Source: Enoplolaimus lenunculus
Lineage: Eukaryota > Nematoda > Enoplea > Enoplida > Thoracostomopsidae
DNA length: 64,000 nucleotides
NCBI GenBank assembly: GCA_030248215.1
Contig: JASANG010000864.1
Coordinates: forward strand, 62,001-126,000
Reading direction: 5' to 3'
The notes under the pieces were generated by a model. The model did not search any database and had not been told where the DNA came from. It saw only the letters and a list, made by a program, of their open reading frames with translations. Position 1 is the stretch's first letter. Every line of letters starts with the position of its first letter. Below, piece by piece: positions 1 to 11,371 of this stretch. Position numbers and translations under genes: made by a program.

Positions 1-10
1 TCATTTTAGG

Positions 11-3000
11 AATATTTATTTCGCCGACCATGGCAAATCGAATTGTATCTCGATTATGAAAATCATATCCGAACGCGTGTTGAATACGACGATATTTTGT
101 GAACGCGGGTTAAACGTTCGTTCAATGGTGATTGATCAAAAATCTGGGTAAATTGTTTAATTATTCTTTCGTTCATATCAAAGTCAGCGGCGGAAAGTTT
201 TTCTGTGGGACAAAAAACATATAAGCATAAGCGTTCCACTAAATTTTTGCATAGGCTTAGGCTTAGGCTTAGATAGATATAAGCTCATTCTTACGGAGTA
301 AGCGTATTAGTGTTACACTAAATTTTTGCGCAGGCATAGGCTTAAGCTTAGGTATAAGCTCATTCTTATGCTTAGGCTTAGGCTTGGGCTTAGGAATATG
401 CCCATATGACTATTGCGCCCCAGTTGTACACATTGACCAATTATTTAAAGGCTTTGTTATTAGAAACCCTATTCAGACTTGCATGTTTTTGCCACGGGAA
501 CTTCTTGCTCTTGCAAGACTGCGCCGGTGAGGCTACGATTTGCCAGGTCTCCAAGCACTGGTTGCAGGGGGTACACATTTGAATTGCGCCGTACCCAGTT
601 TGCCTAGCGGCGAAACCAGAAATTTCTAATGGAGGGATGGGTTCTAATATATACGATGACGCACCTAAACTGCTGTTGAGCTTTTGTGCACCTTGTGACG
701 TAATCTAAAAGAACGTATCACTCAAGCGTTGGAATCCACTTCAAAATCGAAAACAAGACAATTTCATTCTGGTCTGAGAGTCTACCGCGTGCTGGCGTAT
801 GCTTCCAATGACATTCATGTAGACGGCCATGTTAAATATTAATGTATAAATTACACTAACCTTTTCTCACATGAATATTTTCTATTTCCCCTGACACCTA
901 CTTTTATGCTAGGATTCGAACTCCAGTGACTGGAGTGGGAGGCGTATACCATCACCGCTCAGCTATAGGAGCTTGACGCTCGAGCCCGAGGGGGCTCTCA
1001 CGTCTTGTGGTGATTTAGTACTATGCATACGTGTTGCAATTGTTAAACGCAATACGGTATAGATTATTTAACGTATATACACTGCGCTGAGTAGCCTATA
1101 GGCAACTCTATGTGAGAAGAGGTTAAAATCGAAACGATAGTAAAACAAATTACTCCTACCAAAATAGCACCAAAATTGTTTAATCTGTTGTGTACAACAG
1201 TGACAATAAATTTGCGAACGAAACGAGCTAGAAGCTTGGCAAATTTTAGCATTGAAGTCCTTTTGAAATTTGCTAATTTTTTACGTATAAAAAATGGTGG
1301 GCTACAGCTCCATGAGCCCATTTTGGATTCGCCACTGAACAAAGCCAATTGTTTTTCTTAGGAGGAGGGTAATGAACGAAGCCAATTGTTTTTCTTAGGA
1401 GTGGGGGTGTGAACTTTTATAGCGATGAATTATCGCAGTTTACCTTGGAAATTATTTTAATCTAATGTTTACGCAGAATAATGACGTCTATTTTTAGTTA
1501 TTTATACTTTGCTCATTGGAACAATACATCTGCAAATAGTGGTACTTCGTATATCGCTCGGATTGGACAAGACGGTACAGCGTACCGTAACCTAGTTTCA
1601 AAACCGCATGGATTCAGCCTATCACGTCCGTCCGCGTTAGCACTTGACACAAAAGCACAAATGTTGTTTTGGTTTGATTTTGATCCCAATTCCGAATCAA
1701 ACGCCGGCCGATTTTGGTAACGTTTTGTGGCAAAAAACCTGTAGTTGAATAATTAGGCAGGCGTCTGCATTAAAGTGCCTGATTCGCGTTTTCAATGAAC
1801 GTTTGGTAGCGTTTAGAACAGGATCAGAACTTAACACGCAATTTTAGCACTAAATCTGATTACTACTACAAGTTTGCTTATGGTCTTTGTTTGGGAGCAA
1901 GGCTTGAGTACTCGAGTTTGAACCGGCTGTGTATTAACAAATTATGTGTTAAGATTCAAATTGATTTGAAAACTTTAGAAACTGCCCTTTTTGAACTCTC
2001 ACTGATTCCGTTGTGTATGTGTCTGGCCCATGTTACTTTATGGGGCGTCCAGGTTTCTGAAGGGCTATAAAAGAGTAGGTTTAGATTCTAGATTACAGTT
2101 TTTGCTTAGGCTTATGTTTAGGCTTAGGCGTAGGAACACATTTTTGCAACGCTTAGGCTTAGGCTTAGGCTTAAGAATGTATACACTTAATCTACTGCTA
2201 CGCCCCTTAAAGTAACATTAGCCATGTGTCTTAAAAAATGTTTGCTTATTAGCATACTTGTTAACGGTACCTTTAAAGGTGTCCAAATTCCCAGTAATTT
2301 TGTTTGCAGTGCCGGAGCAGGCTAGGGTGACGGCCACCCAAAATTCCATGGTGGTAACCACTTGCGATGATCAGAACATTTTCAACTTCCCATGAATATT
2401 AACGGCTATTTTTTGTTCAAAATATTGTTAGGATGTGGCCCCCTCGCTGGGGTGGTCCTATCGTTGGGGTGGCTTCCTCGTTGGAGTGGTCCCCTCGTTG
2501 GGGCGGCTCCCTTGTTGGGGTGACTCGTTGGCGCGTGGCCCCCTTAAATGGGGATTATGAGATGTGGCTGCTTAGGTCCTGCGTACGTTATAACCGCAGG
2601 CAGATGTTAAAGTTGTTTGAATAGTAAGCAAATTAACGTTGAGATTCGTCATTATAAAGTTTGTAAACATAATAAATATGTTAAAATTAAATAGCAAATT
2701 TTGCTTTTAAAATGTAATTCATTTTTGAGGTACGCAAGCATCTCACAGCTCACCGAGCGAAGCATTTATTACTCAATTTACCCCACCGCGTTGCCTGTCG
2801 ATCCTTCACCCAGCAAACCCAATGCACTCGTCAACTTTTTGACAATTGTTGATGGAAATCTGTTCTGGCACGACCCACAGCCATCGGGTGGCATTCGAAG
2901 TGCCCCTAAGTTTACACATGACTCAACTAGCGCCACCCAGCATGATTTCATTGGAGCTGACGAAAATGTTTGGGGAATGTTTGCAGTTTACCGCGAGACA

Positions 3001-6000
3001 GGTACAGGCCGGTGGCCAGGTTTCCTTGCTAAGGGATGCTGAAAACTTGTTAAAAGGGGGCATACAAGGGAGTTCGATGACTTACGAGCAAGGTTGAAAA
3101 TTGTTTAGGAGGCACAAAATTCTTCTATGGAAGTTGAACCCATTCGGCCGTCCTCTGGCTACGGGCCGGAACGGGTAGTACTATAACTTCAAACGCAAAC
3201 TTGGGGGTTAGATTTGATTGGTGCTATAAACCATTTCAGAATGCAGGCACTTTTCTTTAATATGACTTTCTATTTTTTTACAAAGTAATCAAATACATTA
3301 CGTCTTGTAAGCCCATGTTAATTATATGGGCCTTCCCACTAAGCCAAAAAGCCTAAGCCTAAACCTTAGATTAAAAACAAGTCATATATGTACTTAGTAT
3401 ATAATTAAATTTTCTCAAAGTTTCATTTAAATAGTCAAATTATTTTTAATTCATTTAATAAACCAGTGGTAGAATCTGGTTTACTAGCATTTGCGACTGA
3501 TCACAAACCCGGCGAGGGGGCGTCTCAACTAAATTTCTAGAAAGACAAGAAAAAAGGTTCTAGTAGGTTTTAGACCAACTTTTGGCAATAGATATGATGT
3601 AGAAAAATGTAATGATTTGTTTACGATCGGTTGTCAAACTGAAATACATGGTTAATTAATGTAATTTTAGAATCAGAACAACTAAATTTTAGAATCAGAA
3701 CAACTAAGCCAATTGTCACATCCGTGTAACATTGCAAACGCCGGCTGTAGTCAATTTTGCCTGCGGTCTCCATTTCCACAACGCGGATCTCGGCACCGAT
3801 TGCATCATATATGCCGGTGCGCAACCGGATATATTGCTCAAACCTCGGACGACGCGGAATGTCAACAAAATTGTTCTGCGCATCGAATGTTTGAATGCCG
3901 GATGGGAAATGTTAGTTTGTCACATAAAGAGTCAAACCCAATCACTTTCTACTAAAAAAGGATTTCATACCCTTTATATGGGTACCTTTGAAATTTCTCA
4001 CAGACCTTTCGGGGCCCAGATTATAATCTCTTTCTAGCATTTGGCCGAAACAGCAATACTACTTTGCCGATTTGCTAAAATTGAACATAAAGCAATTTTA
4101 CGGCCTTAGTAAAGATCAGGAACGGAACGTTACTCTGCGGAACTGCAATAATGTAAGCTTATGCTTTAGTCTAACTTTTTTGTTTAAGATTAGGCTTAAG
4201 CTCAGGAACATGCTTATACTAGTGTCACAGCGCTATTCTGTACATGTGCCAATTTTACTATACCTGACACAATTTCCGAAGACAAGCAGTTATACTATTG
4301 GTCAAAGGCTTACACTGACAACCTTTGATCAGACATCGATAAATTTTCTATCAACATCTGCCAGGGTGCGACCGGATGTTAATTTACCGAATACCGGAAC
4401 CGGATACAGTTATTGAACTTCTTACCGGAACAGGAACCGGAGACCGGATATAGTATATTTCAAAAATAATATATTTTTCGTTGTAATTTTAGCGTCATCA
4501 AGGTTTTCGTCTATTATAATGTTCATAATTGCTGCTGATAAACTGAATTTTTTTAATTAATACAATGATTGCACTCAATTCTAAAGTCGTAGGTATAATC
4601 TCAAAACTAAAGCGCAAAAGAATAAGTGCCAGCTTGAACCTAATCCCTAAGAGATTCTGGAATCATTCACGTCTTTCTAGTAAACGATGTTGTTTTAGTA
4701 TTAGACGATTTTTGTTAGTTTTAGAAATGCATTACTCGTAGCCAAGTTTGCGATTCAAATATTGACTGTCCGGACGGTTCGGACGAAGTCAGTTGCAATT
4801 CCAAAGGTAAAATTATTAATCTTCGGCCTTACATTTGGAATTATCTAAAAGACCAAAAAATGTTTTAGTCCCCATTCAATATGTCTTAGGCTTAGGCTTA
4901 TGCTTTCGATTATTTCTACCAAGAGTGTATAATGACAAGAGTGTGCAACTCTTGGGATGCCGCATGGTACAAAATGTACCACCGGGCGTTGCGTTTTTAG
5001 CCGACCCCACGCCCATGTTCAGAATACCCCTAAATCAATCTATAAGGTGACAATGTTTGATACCGCATACATAATGTGCGATGGTTCGCACCGGCTGTAA
5101 CCCCCTCTAGATAAAGGGGACTACGGCAAAAGCGCAACGCGTGCCGGGTACATTTATTTCTACACAGAATGTGCCCAGTTAAACACTCTTGTTAATTAGC
5201 GATTATCCACTCTTGCTTGTACTGATATTGTATGCGAGAGACAAACTATTAAACATTCTGTAGAAAAACGCGATAAAATTCAACTAAAAATATTCATAAA
5301 GCAACTTTTTTGTACACTATTTTATAGGTTTAGGCTTTAAGGCTCACACTTAGGCTTACGGTTGAACCTATTAAGGCTAAGCCAATGGTTTAATTTTAAT
5401 ATGAAATATTAAATACAAGGCCCGTTTTGGTTATACTCTCACCACGTGGAGCATCCATAATTTACTTTTATTAGTAGGCTTGTAATATGCGGCGGCACAC
5501 AATAACATCTCGGGATTGTAACTACCTCGGCGGGCAAGGAATCACTTTTTATGGATATTTTAACCCCCTGATCGAAATTTTTTCCAGAACAATCATGACA
5601 GAAAAGTTTCATTTGCACCCCTTTTTTACCATCTCCTTTGCCTTCGACTAACAATTACTTGTTTTTGGGCCAGGGTTAATAAATTGACATTCAGTCAGAG
5701 GGGTAACAATTGGCTAAAATTCCCTAAGGATCCCACGTTCTCGCGCACCCTAAACATTGCGTAATGCCCACTGTTACTCTTGTACACTTTCCCCCACAGG
5801 CAGGCCTTAGGCTTGAGTTCAAACTTTGGTTAGGTTTTGGAAAACGCCTGCCTACAGGCGCGTCCGCAGAAAGTTATATTTGGGGGAGGGGGCACCGAGG
5901 AATTTTGCGGGGCCATTACGCTTGCAATTCAAGATTGTTTACTTTTCGACCAAGTTTCTTTGGGGGGGGGCACCAAACAAATTTGGGGGCGGCACGCCCT

Positions 6001-6388
6001 CCAGTGGCCCCCCGCAGGGACTCCCTTGCTCGCCTAAGTCCATGCCTAAACCTTTGCCTACAGCGTTCACCTAAAATCCTTTAACATATAATGTGGGTGA
6101 ATGTGTATGAGCGCTTCCACCCTAAATAATATACTGGTTTCTTTTTCAGCCGCCATGTCTAACGTCGGGCCGTTTCGATTAGTCCACCAGCGTGACTCAG
6201 TGATCTCATCAGAAGCCCAAAAATCATCGCAAACAACGTCACAACATTCGTGTGCTTCTTATGACATTTTCCCACGCTATTGTCAACTTGTTCACAGACA
6301 ATTAGGCGACAGTGTGTTTTGTCGCTTTAGTGGAGTCGCGTCTAGTTGCCCTAAAACTTGTTGCCGCTATCTTAGATCGTGGGCGTAA
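11..6388 (+). CDS. LRP-like protein, 3' part: YWTD propeller, EGF, LDLa and C-terminal ShKT module
   Basis: Six exons join in phase with GT-AG sites: about 11-147, 1498-1716, 2730-3001, 3693-3910, 4725-4806, 6150-6388. The gene enters from the left edge, so the N-terminus is missing. The first three exons read as beta-propeller repeats (YFADHGKSN, YLYFAHWN, GNLFWHD, a YWTD-type pattern). Exon 4 gives an EGF-like module (HPCNIANAGCSQFC ... CRCATGYI) and starts an LDL-receptor class A module that exon 5 completes, with the calcium-cage motif DCPDGSDE. Exon 6 ends with a six-cysteine ShKT-like module (CASYDIFPRYC ... SCPKTCC) and a stop. AATAAA lies at 6658-6663. No transmembrane segment is seen after the LDLa module, so this product looks secreted; a membrane form through another terminal exon is possible. 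LRP-family proteins bind lipoproteins or signalling ligands; the ligand here is unknown. The exact acceptor at 3693 is the best of two in-frame choices. Confidence 0.82.
183..438. mobile_element. Family A MITE with TTAGGC-like array, inside an LRP intron
   Basis: The left end carries GCGGAAAGTTTTTCTGTGGG and the right end TTGCGCCCC ... ACACATTGACC, the degenerate tips of family A. Between them lie two stretches of TTAGGC-type hexamers. No target duplication survives, so it is an old copy. Confidence 0.6.
903..968 (-). repeat. tRNA-like A/B-box sequence (tRNA-derived SINE head or pseudo-tRNA)
   Basis: On the minus strand a box A (TAGCTGAGCGGTGATGG) is followed about 40 bases later by a box B (GAGTTCGAATCC). 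The anticodon and acceptor stems do not pair well, so it is not a working tRNA gene. Confidence 0.35.
2025..2223 (-). mobile_element. Family B hAT-like MITE with TTAGGC array, perfect 8-bp TSD
   Basis: The element starts GGCCCATGTTACTTTA and ends TTAAAGTAACATTAGCC, an inverted repeat. It is flanked by ATGTGTCT at 2017-2024 and again at 2224-2231. An 8-base target duplication is the mark of hAT transposition. The interior is mostly TTAGGC-type hexamers. It sits in an intron of the LRP-like gene. There is no transposase, so it is non-autonomous. Confidence 0.85.
2307..2581. mobile_element. Family K element with internal 22-bp minisatellite
   Basis: It begins CAGTGCCGGAGCAGGC and ends GTGGCTGCTTAGGTCCTG, resembling the ends of the copy at 34294-34459. 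At 2433-2525 it holds about four degenerate 22-base units built on CTCGTTGGGGTGG. No clear target duplication. Confidence 0.5.
3006..3168. mobile_element. Family D MITE (GCCCGTAGCC ends), abutting an LRP exon
   Basis: It starts AGGCCGGTGGCCAGG and ends CTCTGGCTACGGGCC, the inverted ends of family D. It carries the family's core (ACTTACGAGCAAGGTTGAAAA, truncated here). It begins only five bases after the exon that ends at 3001, so it lies right at the splice donor. Confidence 0.6.
4102..4250 (+). mobile_element. Family A hAT-like MITE, perfect 8-bp TSD
   Basis: It starts GGCCTTAGTAAAGATCAGGA and ends CTGTACATGTGCC. AATTTTAC flanks it on both sides (4094-4101 and 4251-4258). Only a short TTAGGC-like stretch remains inside. 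Intronic in the LRP-like gene. Confidence 0.8.
4361..4456. mobile_element. Family E fragment
   Basis: It begins CCAGGGTGCGACCGGATG and continues with several ACCGGAACCGG-type runs, as in the complete family E copy at 42358-42736. The right terminus is not visible. Confidence 0.45.
4918..5216. mobile_element. Family G MITE (ACCAAGAGTG ends)
   Basis: Inverted ends ACCAAGAGTG ... CACTCTTGC, and sub-terminal inverted ACAAGAGTGTGCAACT ... ACACTCTTGT. A second copy lies at 63199-63579 and shares CGCAACGCGTGCCGGGTACA. Intronic in the LRP-like gene; no coding capacity. Confidence 0.65.
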
Positions 6389-6657
6389 AATCTCTATAAC
6401 CAGAAATGACGGCTGTGGGATGGCCAATCATCACATCGCTCGAAAAAATTGGGACCTTAATTTAGATCACGTAAAATGGTTCTTGAATGAAATAACGCTC
6501 AGTACAAAATTTGACTCATTACGCAAGGTGTACCAATATTCATAGCAGCATACTCAAGTCTTAAAAACATATTCTTAAAACGAACTTAAACATAAGAGAA
6601 TGGCCGAAATTAGTCAAAGGTGGTATGGTAGTCCAAATAACTAGAGTTGCATCGTAA

Positions 6658-6663
6658 AATAAA
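6658..6663 (+). promoter_or_regulatory. Polyadenylation signal of the LRP-like gene
   Basis: AATAAA about 270 bases after the stop codon at 6388, on the coding strand. Position and hexamer are right; cleavage itself cannot be read. Confidence 0.45.
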
Positions 6664-6908
6664 TAAGCCGGATTTGAATAGCAAGGGGTACTCTGTAAAC
6701 AGATGAAATAAATATCAGTCACCCACATCCTCTTATTCGAGTCACTACAGTAAAGCCTCAGCCTCTAAAATTTAAATAAAATATTTTAATTTTTGAAATC
6801 TCTAAGTTCGCCGGTCTCATTGGTTCCTAATGGAAACGCCCTTGTAGATAATGTACATGGGCCGGTCTTAATATAAAAAGTAAGTAGTACTTGTGCCATA
6901 AAAGTATG

Positions 6909-7112
6909 GGCCAATGTAAAGAACAGGGGCGGAACAGTATTATAAGCATATTCCTAAACCTAAGCCTAAGCCTAAGCGTAACAATGAGCATATTCATAAT
7001 CCTAAACCTAAGCCTAAGCCTAAGCCAAGCATAAAATCAGTCCAAAGCTTAATAAGCTTACTCCATTGTAGTCCCACAGAAAAACGTTCCGCTCATGATC
7101 TTTACATGGGTC
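6909..7112 (+). mobile_element. Family A hAT-like MITE with TTAGGC arrays, perfect 8-bp TSD
   Basis: The left tip is GGCCAATGTAAAGAACAGGG. The right tip, reverse complemented, is GACCCATGTAAAGATCATGA. AAAGTATG flanks it at 6901-6908 and 7113-7120. Inside are two CCTAAG arrays separated by CGTAACAATGAGCATATTC, and the conserved GTCCCACAGAAAAACGTTCC near the right end. This is the best reference copy of family A in the window. Confidence 0.9.
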
Positions 7113-7225
7113 AAAGTATGTTACGAAATAATTTTTGTATATATTTCACAGTTAAATAAAAGACACTGTTCGTTTGGATGTGGACTAAAGTTAATTTGAT
7201 TTGCGTCGACCATAAATAGAGGTTA

Positions 7226-7434
7226 CACTGTAAAAAATTGTGAGTCAAAGTGACTCTTTCCGAAATAGGCTCTACGGGACTACACAAACTGAGTCAAATT
7301 CGACTCCTCCAGAGTCAAACGTGCGACTCAGAGATTAGAATTTGACTCCGGCGGAGTCGAATTTGACTCAGTTTGTGTAGTCCCGTAGAGCCTATTTCAG
7401 AGAGAGTCAATTTGACTCACCATTTTTTACAGTG
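7226..7434. mobile_element. Family C fold-back MITE, TA-flanked, full length
   Basis: The element is almost entirely an inverted repeat: CACTGTAAAAAATTGTGAGT at the left is mirrored by ACTCACCATTTTTTACAGTG at the right, with matching arms around CGGGACTACACAAACTGAGT. TA stands on both sides (7224-7225 and 7435-7436), the target duplication of Tc1/mariner-type elements. It holds four TGAGTCA/TGACTCA heptamers. No protein is encoded. Confidence 0.82.
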
Positions 7435-7572
7435 TACCATAAAATAGAGAATGCCTCATTCTGCATATACGTGATCGGGAAAATACATGAATCTTCTAGA
7501 GACAAGAGAAAAAACATTTTTACTTGCTTTATCTGTAGAGGTGAGACGGTTTCCGCTCGCTACAGAAAATAT

Positions 7573-7913
7573 GGTCAGTGTTACTTTTAGGGGCGCAAAC
7601 AGTAGATTAAGCGTCTTTCTATGCCTAAGCCTGAACGTTATAAAAATGCGTCACTAAGTCTAAGCCAAAACCTAAGCGTTGCAAAAACATATGCCTAAGC
7701 CTAAGCAAAAAAAATGTAATCTAGAATCTAAACCTACACTGCAAAAAATGGTGACTCAATTTGTGACTCTAGCGGAGTCGGATTTGACTCAGTTTGTGTA
7801 GTCCCGTAGAGCCTATTTCGAAGGGAGTCAATATGACTCACCATTTTTGGCAGTGTACACTTTTATAGACGACCCAACAGAAACCAGGACGCCACTAAAA
7901 AGTAACATGGGCC
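7573..7913 (+). mobile_element. Family B hAT-like MITE carrying a nested family C element
   Basis: Ends GGTCAGTGTTACTTTTAGGG and AAAAAGTAACATGGGCC, flanked by GAAAATAT at 7565-7572 and 7914-7921. The TTAGGC-like array sits in the left part. A family C element is inserted at 7737-7855, so the C insertion is the younger of the two events. Confidence 0.85.
7737..7855. mobile_element. Family C element nested in family B
   Basis: CACTGCAAAAAATGGTGACT at the left and CCATTTTTGGCAGTG at the right, with TA on both sides. It is shorter than the full copy at 7226-7434; most of one arm is gone. Confidence 0.75.
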
Positions 7914-8018
7914 GAAAATATTAATTTAGTTTTGTACCCTCTTGAAATAAAATTTTGGCTGCGTCCCTAAATGTAGACGTTAAAAACATCAACACTTAGC
8001 TTCTTCCTTCGCTTGGTT

Positions 8019-8195
8019 GACCCATGTAAAGATTATGGTAGATCGCTTTCCGTGCGACTGCAATAGAGTATTAAGCTTAAGCTTTAGAATCATTTTTTAC
8101 TTAGACTTAGGCATAGGTATAAGTTCATTCTTATGCTTTGGCACATGAGTATGCTTAAGTATACTGATGTTACAAATCTGTGCTATACACTGGCC
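8019..8195 (+). mobile_element. Family A MITE with 7/8 TSD
   Basis: Starts GACCCATGTAAAGATTATGG, ends GCTATACACTGGCC. Flanks GCTTGGTT (8011-8018) and GCTTGGCT (8196-8203) differ at one base. Degenerate TTAGGC units lie inside. Confidence 0.72.
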
Positions 8196-8392
8196 GCTTG
8201 GCTCATAGGAATCAAATCAGTTTACCTTACGCCCCTGAAAATTTCTGACGGGGGAATAATGCAAAAGAGCCAGTTTTACATTATATAAACATTAATTTAG
8301 TTTCTACTTTTTGTAACAAAAATTTCGCAGTCTCTGTATTATATCTTGAAAACTTTTAAATCTTATAATACTGAGACTTCGATCTGTTTTAT

Positions 8393-8584
8393 GGCTCATG
8401 AATTAAAACAGGGCAGGAACGGTATAAGCATATTCCTGTGCCGAACTCTAAGCCTAAGCCTAAGCGTAAGTATGAGCATATTCCTAAGCCTAAAGCCTTC
8501 GCAAACCAGATTGTCTAAAGATTAAGCTGACTCTATTACAGCTCCGCCAGAAAACAATCCGGCCCTGTTCTATGCATATGGGCC
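8393..8584 (+). mobile_element. Family A MITE with decayed TSD
   Basis: Ends GGCTCATGAATTAAAACAGG and CCTGTTCTATGCATATGGGCC. Flanks TGTTTTAT and TGTTTATT are similar but not identical. CCTAAG array inside. Confidence 0.65.
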
Positions 8585-8865
8585 TGTTTATTATAGCCAG
8601 AGGTACGTTTAAAATTTCAATCAAGACAGTGTACTCGCTAGATTTCATTTTTATTAATTTGAAATATTTTGCAGCGGTTTGTTTGTTTGTTCGATAGCTT
8701 TTCTGGAAAACATTTTATTAGTCCATTCTTACATTAACAGAAAAACGACTGATTCAAAATAGTAAATGGGTTCTTGCTAACCACCACCAACATTGCGTCA
8801 AGCAAAACATTTGCCAATCTTTATGTAAAGGTCCCACTTTGGTCATATCGCATCATTGAGTCCTA

Positions 8866-9290
8866 TCTTCTTCGCAACCCTTTAGCCCCAGTGCCCGGAA
8901 TCACCCCTGTTCGGCTTCGGCTGGCAGCAGCACTTTTCGGCCGTTGTGCGGATCGAACAACTTGGCGGCGTCTTTCGTCAGCTGAGGCCGTTCGGGCTCC
9001 TGCGTAAGCAGTTTGGGCACCTCCGGTTCGCCGCCGGGCACCACCGGTAGTCGCAGCAGCAGCGGCAGCTATCAGCGTTGCTCCGGATACCGAACGACCA
9101 CCCATGGCGAATCCAGATCCAGGTGCCAGCAACGACGACGCATCCTGGTCGGCGCCGGGCGAAACCTGGGCGGCGGACAGACGATAAACATCGGCGAGCA
9201 GCCGGTAATCTCGCCCATGCCGCAGCCCAGATCCGGCAGCTCCGGTGCCGTGCCCGAGTGCTAGCCGGAGCTGACGCGGCGTCATATGGT
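8866..9290 (-). pseudogene. GC-rich island with a decayed coding frame of unknown origin
   Basis: The base composition jumps from AT-rich to strongly GC-rich and drops back at both edges. One minus-strand frame shows the codon use of a GC-rich genome (CTG, CCG, GTG, GGC, GCC), with strong preference for G or C in third positions. It reads ELPDLGCGMGEITGCSPMFI and later PEVPKLLTQEPERPQLTKDA, interrupted by stops. The longest unbroken frame here (8863-9285, minus) is a different frame with weaker third-position bias and is probably a shadow. I do not recognise the protein family. Explanations in order: a decayed piece of horizontally acquired bacterial DNA, a GC-rich host pseudogene, or assembly contamination. 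Confidence 0.4.
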
Positions 9291-9678
9291 GAACAAGGTT
9301 TGAGAATAACGGATTTCGGTTAGATTGCTGCTGTTGACGAAGCGCTAGAATGCTCGGTGAAATTGGCGCAAGAGTGTTCGCATTTGCTGGTTCATCATTG
9401 AGGGCTGTAGCTAAAATTTCTTGAAAAACTCAGGAGTCTTTAGACATGTTTGCCTTTGCCTATATCTTTTTTGTTACAGTTTTTAAAATAATTTCCCTAT
9501 GGAAACGTTTCGCTTGCCCCTAGCAGACCGATGTTAAATTATAGGCGCCTGACAACTGGAATACATGGGTACTCGGGAATTGGAGACTAGAAACCTTTGG
9601 CTTGGGTTCCGACTTAGGACTTAGGCTTAAGTTTAGGTTTAGATTTTGACTTAGTAGGCAGGCACCGGTAGCTAACAT

Positions 9679-10022
9679 GACCTATGTATAGAACAGGGCC
9701 GGAACGTTTTCCTGCAAGGCTGTAAATAGCGTCAAGTTGAGCTTTAGACTAACTTTTTTTTGCTTAGGCTTAAGCTTAGGCCTAGGAATACGCTTGTATC
9801 ACTGTTCCGGCCCTGTTCTATACAAAGATAAGGGGCGGTACGCTATTCTGTTATTAGAATAGAGTAAGTTTAAGTTTTAGACCATTTTTTTGCTTGGCTT
9901 AGGCTTAGGCTAAGGCGGCCTAGGAATAAACTCATTCTTACGTTTAGGTTGCGGCTTAGTCTGAGCCTTAGGCTTAGGAATATGCTTATAATACTGTTCC
10001 GCCCCTGTGCTTTACACTGGCC
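9679..10022 (-). mobile_element. Two head-to-tail family A MITEs
   Basis: The first copy runs from GACCTATGTATAGAACAGGG to CCCTGTTCTATAC (about 9821). A second begins at once with AGATAAGGGGCGGTACGC and ends GTGCTTTACACTGGCC. Each has its own TTAGGC array. The junction lacks the outer tip of the second copy, so this is a tandem arrangement, not two independent insertions with intact ends. Confidence 0.6.
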
Positions 10023-10556
10023 GTTTAATTTAGCAAAGTAATTCAAGCAAAAATTTACCATCAAACATCGTTTCCAGTCAAAACAGTTTCGGGAAGCACT
10101 TGTATGTAAAGTTCCCACGCCCGAACAATACGAATACTTGTTTACACGTACGTGAATGCCTGCATCCCAATTATAGAACACGTGGCTTCTTGTTTACACC
10201 TCACTGCATGTAAAATCACAGCGCAATACTTTGACGCACGTTCAATTCAATACATTTGTCCATTTTATATTTGACAAATTTTAGCCAATAAAACATCTGG
10301 AAGCACCTCTAGAAATTCTTACCTCTATTAAAATATAAGCTAGAAACAATAATTTTACTACCGCTAATGTTGACTAAACAACAAAAACAACACTGTGTTA
10401 TGTGGTTCGTTTACATGTTGATCAAGCCAAAAATTTCAAATTTTGAACGTCGGCTTGAGCTATTTGGCAACGCTGATTGAATACAGCGTTAACTTCAATG
10501 TAAATTAAATTGAAACCTGGGTCACACAGAGTACTTTAATTATTTACGAAAGTTTC

Positions 10557-10732
10557 GGCCAATATATAGAACCGGGCCGTAGCAGTTGTATAAGCGCATA
10601 CCTAAGCCTATGCCTAAGTCTAAGCGTAAGGATGAGCTTATACCTAAGCCTAAGCATAAATTAATCTAAAGCTTAAGCTACGCTATTGCAACCCCGCAGA
10701 AAAACGTTCCGCCTCTGATCTTTACATAAAGC
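10557..10732 (+). mobile_element. Family A MITE, degenerate
   Basis: Starts GGCCAATATATAGAACCGGG and ends GTTCCGCCTCTGATCTTTAC. CCTAAG arrays lie within. No target duplication is recognisable. Confidence 0.6.
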
Positions 10733-11371
10733 AAAGATTCAAACGGATTTATGACATAATTCAAACCCGTTCTAAAATGCTGGCGGAAGACAGATCAAAA
10801 AATCACATGAACAACATGAAGTTGGGTTTATATTACTGCATAAAAAACACAAGGCACTATAAGTAATGCACAATACCCATCGCCTATATACCGGAACCCG
10901 AACAACATCGAAGGCTTACGTATTTTAAGATTTAGGCTTAGGTTTAGATTTACTTTTAGCGTTCGGGACCTGTTTCTGTAAATTTAAGCAGTGTCACGGC
11001 ATGCATATATCAATGGCCATGTGAAAATAACGCGCAGGTAATACCTGCTTACCCATATGTGCACATGCGATCAAATCCACTTCAATATTCAACCAGAACA
11101 ACAAAACCTTTTAAGGCTGTATTTATCAGTTACCATATAAAACACTACGTTTGCTCATACAGGGGACAAGGGCAGGGACACTGTTTAACCCCACCAGTTG
11201 TGCCATGTTGAAAATTTTGCAATGCAAACGGAGTCATCGATTTGCGACATCGGCTCAATTAAAATATTAGCTATGTATTTTTCAAATTATAAAAATCAAG
11301 ATGTAAGATAATTTATCCTGCTAGTCGTAAAATTTTCAAGCCGCCACTAGCGTATCACAAAAAATTGGTAC

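Noticed and set aside
8863-9285. 141-codon open minus frame in the GC-rich island
   Set aside because: Its codon third positions are less biased than those of the interrupted frame, so it is probably not the original coding frame.
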